DNA of 64,000 nt from Odontesthes bonariensis (Eukaryota; Chordata; Actinopteri; Atheriniformes; Atherinopsidae). The DNA is taken from NCBI RefSeq assembly GCF_027942865.1, contig NC_134519.1:22044248-22108247 (forward strand), written 5' to 3'. The notes under the pieces are model-generated. The model saw only the letters and a list, made by a program, of their open reading frames with translations, was not told the origin of the DNA and searched no databases. The translations under genes were made by a program, and so were the position numbers. Positions 60,101-64,000 of this stretch are shown one piece after another (position 1 is the stretch's first letter; each line of letters opens with the position of its first letter).

Positions 60101-62503
60101 TACCTGTGTGAGGCAAGGAAAGACAATCTAGAACCAAACCATGAAACCTTTCAAAGCTTACCAGATGCGCCGCACAGGTTTCGCTGCGTTTTCGCTGCGT
60201 TTTCGCTGCGTTTTCGCTGCGTTTTCACTGCGTTTTCAGTCCTTTATATAATTCCAGCTGTTGAGTTTGATGAATATTCATCCCCGTGCAGTTGTGATAA
60301 AATTAACTACCATTGGCTAGAGCTACAACTAAGCAGATAGTTAGCTGTAGATACCAAAACAGTTTTTTTTTTTTTTTTTTTTTTTTATCACAGTGTAAGC
60401 TTAGAATTCCATGTTGGCTCAGTTTATAGCCCTGTAGGTTGCTGGTTAGTGCTCCTGCGCGTGTTAACCAAAGACGGGTGAGTTGGACATCGCAGAGCTA
60501 TCTGAGGGTAAAGGGTGTTAAAGCCAGCTCTCTAGTGCTTATCCACACTTCTACAGTTCAATATTTGGCATGTGACCATGTTTTCCCCAAACCAGCAGTT
60601 GAGACAGCTGTTTGCTATTACTGTTTCATATTCTATTACTGTCATACTCCTGGTAGAAAAAAATGCTTCAATTTTCCCCCAAAAAGTGAGGACTTCCTTC
60701 CATATAGCAAAAAAAGATAATTTTTTTATTCATTACATTCATGCATTTTATTCTTGCTTAAATGCACTTTGAGATTCACAAAAATCCCCCCAAAAAGCAA
60801 TTGGCTCTGAATATTTGAGGCTATCTTATAAATTCACATGGTTTCTCTGCCCAGAGATCTGAACAGACCCACATACCTCCAAAAGCTTCTTAACAACATT
60901 AAAGACTTAGGAGATTTATGCAAATGAGGTTTGAAAATCTTCAATCACAGGAAAAGCTCAGTGGGTTTTCATGAAGATGATTTCTTCTGGATCTCCTGCT
61001 TCTGTGTAAGCTGCTTGGCCCGTCTCCCCCTTCTCTCCATCAGTCAGTCAGTCAGTCCGCTGTCAGCCAGACGACTTCTGGGGGAGAATGCATACAATGT
61101 GAAATATCTGGCAATATCCTGAAGCTGCATGAAAACAAAACAAAAAGTTCAGTATCACTCCTGTTCAATCAAACAATATTGTTCACCCATGTAATGTGCC
61201 ACAGCTGTAGCATTCTGTAACATACTGTATGTCTCCCGGCACTGTTGTGCAATCGCTTTAGATGTGTTATAGCTTGTGTGTATATTTATTTTCTCGCACA
61301 CCTTGTGTTGAAATGATTAGTGGATAAACTGCTTATATGTGGAAGTCAACAACAATTTCAATAACTGATCAGTTATTATAAATCTCTTGTCAAATGAAAT
61401 GACGCTTTGGATTAGTTCATTTCATTCTTTTATTTAGTCAATTAAACCATGTAGTTACAATTACTCACATCAGATGATCGAGTCCAAGCCTTTAAGCGCT
61501 CGTTTCCATGAGGACTGTGTTTCCAGCCGTCCTCTTACATGTGCGCACTCTGTTTAGACTGGCAGTGCATGAGGCGATGGCACTGAGCACCAGCAGCGGC
61601 TCAGAGTCAAACCACTGGACCAGCTATTTGTTTCTTGAGGAAAGACTTGGTCACACTTGCTGTTTGCTCTGTAGCTGTGAATAGAGGCCTGTGTTTGTTC
61701 TCTGAAACGGTTTTTGTCAGTTGGAGTCACCTGGATTGTGAGGCACCAGACATTAGACGTTTGTACAGTTAGGTCTGACCCTCAGATGGATGCTTAGGTA
61801 AGCAACAAGCGCGCTCGCACGCAGAAATGTTTTTAAGTGGCCCCGTAGTGTGACAGGAAAGGGAAGGGGAGGTCTGTTGTTTTGACCGGCCTGGAATGGG
61901 ACTAGAAAGGCCAGGAGAATGTCAAGCTTTGTGTAGGTGTAGATGGCTGGTAAAGCAACTCACGTAAAGTGAGTGACTCAATATTAGGCGAAGTGAGCTC
62001 CATGAGAGTAGTTGTTAAGCAGATGTTAAGCTGGGTAAAGTGGTCTCTAGTGTAATGAAGTAGGAGGGGTGGCGGGAATGTTGATGGGAAGGAAAGATAA
62101 ACTCTATAAGATCTGATGTAGCTGACGGGGACATGAAAACGTGGCCTGCTGATAGTTCATGTTATGCGCAGAAGCGTGGAGAAGCGCTAACACAGAAATG
62201 TTATGTTCACTGGCTTTGATTGCCAGTTTAATGCTTTTGGGAGGGAAAAAAGTCAGAGTGAATCTTACATCAGAAGTCGAATTTATGTTCCTAACTGGTT
62301 GTTCCTGCTGTGTGTCTGTACAGAGTTCCCACCTGGCACTCATTGATACCCTGATGATGGCGTATACAGTGGAGATGGTGAGTGTGGAGAGGGTGATGTC
62401 CTGCATCAACAAGTACTCGTCTGCTGAACCCTTACATAGTGACGGACTCGTCCAGGAGCTGCCGTATGACACAGAGGATGCAATCATCACCTGGATCAAC
62501 AAG
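51178..62503 (+). CDS. camsap2: CAMSAP2-type microtubule minus-end binding protein, first three coding exons (partial)
   Basis: Exons 51178-51316, 56070-56329 and 62324-62503; donors GTAGGT, GTGAGT and GTACAT, all acceptors AG, phases 1, 0 and 0, giving 193 codons before the reading continues past the window. The N-terminus (MGDAAD, RRTFIVPAIKSFDHHDF, AKAFG), then EPFYRDQYNQEHLKPPV, ELYCRAGSLIL, GHNAVIQALAQKGLYVTDQ and LIDTLMMAYTVEM, is nearly the human CAMSAP2 N-terminus and clearly closer to it than to CAMSAP1 or CAMSAP3. This part leads to the calponin-homology domain; coiled coils and the CKK domain lie outside the window. Known role: binds and stabilises free microtubule minus ends, shaping non-centrosomal arrays in neurons and epithelia. 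Exon 3 has a short extra loop (HSDGLVQE) compared with human. The a or b paralogue cannot be decided here. Confidence 0.93.
51317..56069 (+). other. camsap2 intron 1
   Basis: Begins with GTAGGT and ends CTCTCCTTAG. No other gene is supported inside; open frames of up to 156 codons (54107-54577, minus) are chance. T runs occur near 54169-54181 and 54413-54436. A dispersed repeat occupies 55545-55780. Confidence 0.7.
55545..55780 (+). repeat. Teleost dispersed repeat ending in (GGAT)n
   Basis: Contains GCGTGGGTTCTCTCCGG, GATGGACTGGCGACCTGTCC, TGACAGCTGGGACAGGCTCC and AAGCGGGTATAGAAAATG, then (GGAT)n at 55748-55779. This is a very common fish repeat. Compared with the usual full-length copies, an internal piece is missing after TTCTCTCCGGATTCC. 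Confidence 0.8.
57083..57386. mobile_element. Remnant of a teleost DNA transposon (AAAAGTTGGGACA / GGGGTTGTA type)
   Basis: Contains AAAAAGTTGGGACAC at 57104-57118, ACCAAAGACCAAAAGGATC near 57238-57256 and the end GATCTGGGGTTGTAC at 57362-57376. These words belong to a family common in fish genomes whose copies start CAACCCCAATTCC. The copy is internally deleted. The related element at 63649 in this window shares the terminal word in inverse orientation. I believe it is a cut-and-paste family but am not certain of its superfamily. Confidence 0.6.
58500..58975 (+). repeat. Purine-rich tract with (GGA)n
   Basis: About 470 bases in which the plus strand is dominated by G and A (GGAGGAGGAGG at 58511-58530, GAGAGGAGGAGAAAGAGAGAG near 58838). 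Such tracts can form triplex DNA. No coding meaning is apparent. Confidence 0.6.
59041..59067. repeat. (CA)n microsatellite
   Basis: About 13-14 uninterrupted CA units. Confidence 0.9.
60179..60232 (+). repeat. 11-bp tandem repeat (TTTTCGCTGCG), about five copies
   Basis: A partial unit is followed by four units of 11 bases, the last with one change (TTTTCACTGCG). The period is not a multiple of three, so this is not a protein repeat. The CpG-bearing unit in an AT-rich intron is unusual. Confidence 0.9.
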
Positions 62504-63003
62504 GTACATGCAGGGGCACTTTTGGCTCCACACAGAAACCACCGGGATATGTGCCGCTCATAACTGGGCACATCCTTGAGCCTTTTAGAGGCGCCGCTTT
62601 TGATGCGACACACTGGTCTTTGTTCCATTCTGAGTTTAGTGGATTCCCGAGGTGCGTGAGAGTGCGTCCCCTCTGAGTTCACTCATTTGTTTGCGTGAGA
62701 TCCAGATAGAAAAAAACTGGCAACAACCACATGCACTAAAGTCGGAGAGATTAGCAAGAGATAACTGACTCAGCTCAAAATCCTCTGGTCTGCTAAAGCG
62801 GGATTGAGAGAAAAGTCAGACCCTGAGTGAGCCTTGATCTTTAGTGGTTAATCTCTTAAAGATTATTTATTTACTTGAAGTTGTTTTTTGGAGTTGTTTT
62901 TTTTTTTTACCCATAAAGAGATGTTTTAAGAAATATTTCAAGTTGCCATTGATGTCTTAAAGGATTAATTATTCTACTTTTGTATAGAATGACAAGTCTA
63001 AAG

Positions 63004-63645
63004 CCTGGTTTATAGTCGGTAACGCAAGACGCAACGCAAGACGCAACGCAAGACGCAACGCAAGACGCAACGCAAGCCCTTGCGCGGTTGCAAGCCCCCC
63101 CTTGCGTGCTTGCGTGTGTCACCTCAATTTTCTAAACTTTACGCAAGACGCAAGCACAAGCCACTGGCTGTGTTCGAAACCGCCTACTACTTGAAAACGG
63201 CATACTCATCGATCTGACAGTATGCAGAGCGTTTACACACAGTGCACTTCACTCCTGTCCGAGCCCAAATCAGCCAGCCTGAAAAGCTGATTTCCCTTAA
63301 GCTATAAACTCTGTAAATATATAACTTTAGCAACATTTGAAACATTTTCAGGCGAGAAAGTAGTCGTTTAGACCCCCAAGGTGTTGAAAATCTGACAAAA
63401 TACCGGCTATTTACAAGAAGAAGAAGCATGAATCCACTCGAAGAGGTCCTGGCGGTGAATTTGCTTTCATCATAGTAGGCTTGTCATTGAAAAAACCCGC
63501 TACTCCACCTACTGTCCTGGCGGTGAATCGCCACGCAGCACACACAACCGCCGACAAAGCAAAATGAAGTATAAACGTCTCGAGCCATTAACATACGCGC
63601 AAGACGCAAGCGCAAGGGCAGTTAAAGGAAGTATAACTCAGCCTG
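63004..63645. mobile_element. Candidate non-autonomous DNA element with 12-bp internal array
   Basis: The left edge AGCCTGGTTTATAGT and the right edge AGTATAACTCAGCCT are imperfect inverted repeats (about 11 of 15 positions). Just inside the left edge is a 12-base tandem (ACGCAAGACGCA, 4.6 copies at 63022-63076). Related GCAAGACGCAAGC words recur at 63141-63152 and 63598-63615. The interior is non-coding. No target-site duplication is clear, so the boundaries are tentative. Confidence 0.5.
63022..63076 (+). repeat. 12-bp tandem repeat ACGCAAGACGCA, 4.6 copies
   Basis: Four exact units plus seven bases. On the minus strand it reads as a run of Ala-Ser-Cys-Val in one frame, which is chance. 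Confidence 0.9.
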
Positions 63646-63647
63646 TT

Positions 63648-64000
63648 ACAACCCCAATTCCACAGTAAGATGTAAATAAAAACAGAATATATTGATTTGC
63701 AAATCTCATAAGCCTATATTTTATTAACACCTGAACATAGAAAAGATATCGGGTAATAAAAAGTGAGTGAGTTATTGCATTATTCTGTTAAAAAAGTTAG
63801 CTCATCTTGAAGTACCACTGCTGCAGCCTGTGCTTTGTCAGGCCCTCGATCGTTGCATTCTGGTTTTTATTTACATCTTGCAAAGCATCCTGGCCTTTCT
63901 GGAATTGCGGTTGGAAATATTCAAGGAACTTGTGTGTTTCCTGCTCTGTCTTAGAGACCAGAGGAAGGAAGATGCACACACACACACACACACGCACACA
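63648..64000. mobile_element. 5' part of a CAACCCCAATTCC-type DNA transposon, cut by the window edge
   Basis: Starts ACAACCCCAATTCCACAG, followed by AAATAAAAACAGAATATATTG and TGATTTGCAAATC, words typical of a very common fish element. The right end of the window is a (CA)n run (63975-64000). The termination of the element is not visible. Confidence 0.6.

Larger units (their letters stand above)
56330..62323 (+). other. camsap2 intron 2
   Basis: A 6-kb intron with donor GTGAGT and acceptor TGTACAG. It holds a transposon remnant (57083-57386), a purine-rich tract (58500-58975), a (CA)n run (59041-59067), an 11-bp tandem repeat (60179-60232) and a 28-base T run near 60361-60388. No second gene is supported. 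Confidence 0.7.

Noticed and set aside
62104-62682. Long minus-strand open frame (192 codons)
   Set aside because: It is antisense to camsap2 coding exon 3 and its flanks, with no recognisable domain; the plus-strand exon is clearly the coding one.
63022-63076. CRISPR-like array
   Set aside because: The units are contiguous with no spacers, and the genome is vertebrate; it is an ordinary tandem repeat.

Overview
The window is vertebrate nuclear DNA, almost certainly from a teleost and probably a percomorph. The evidence is spliced genes with GT-AG introns, AATAAA poly(A) signals, teleost-type protein sequences (TICAM1, CCL20-like, CAMSAP2, CAPN10) and the usual fish repeats: L2-type LINE tails, a (GGAT)n-tailed dispersed repeat, DNA-transposon remnants and long CA and G runs. 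No bacterial, viral or CRISPR feature is present.

Layout. (1) 290-5092, minus: a complete calpain-10 gene (capn10) in 11 coding exons, 658 residues, every junction GT-AG and in phase. (2) 6531-7064, minus: a three-exon CC chemokine of 85 residues. (3) 10728-11413, plus: a four-exon CCL20-like chemokine of 101 residues. The two chemokines are head to head across 3.7 kb. (4) 11.7-42.7 kb: about 31 kb with no coding exon I can support. It holds a 24-bp minisatellite, a LINE fragment, a perfect palindrome, several long G runs, and blocks that read like conserved non-coding DNA, including textbook nuclear-receptor direct repeats (a DR5 and two DR1). (5) 43117-44811, plus: the intronless coding region of ticam1 (TRIF), 564 residues, probably with an upstream 5'UTR exon. 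(6) 44.9-50.5 kb: repeat-rich spacer with a 655-bp fold-back element flanked by TTAA, an L2-type LINE fragment and a 130-bp direct repeat. (7) 51178 to beyond the right edge, plus: the first three coding exons (193 codons) of a CAMSAP2-type microtubule minus-end binding protein, behind a CpG-rich promoter; its introns carry remnant transposons and simple repeats.

How the genes relate. Three of the five genes belong to innate immunity and inflammation: two secreted CC chemokines and TRIF, the TLR3-pathway adaptor that activates IRF3 and NF-kB. CAPN10 (intracellular cysteine protease) and CAMSAP2 (cytoskeleton) are unrelated housekeeping or cell-biology genes. I see no operon-like or pathway-level arrangement and no clearly new multi-gene system. 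The points most worth checking are three features of TICAM1 (a pLxIS motif, a BB-loop Leu where human TRIF has Pro, and a C-terminal RHIM-like motif with an altered core), the fold-back element just downstream of it, and the nuclear-receptor half-site arrays in the gene-free tract.
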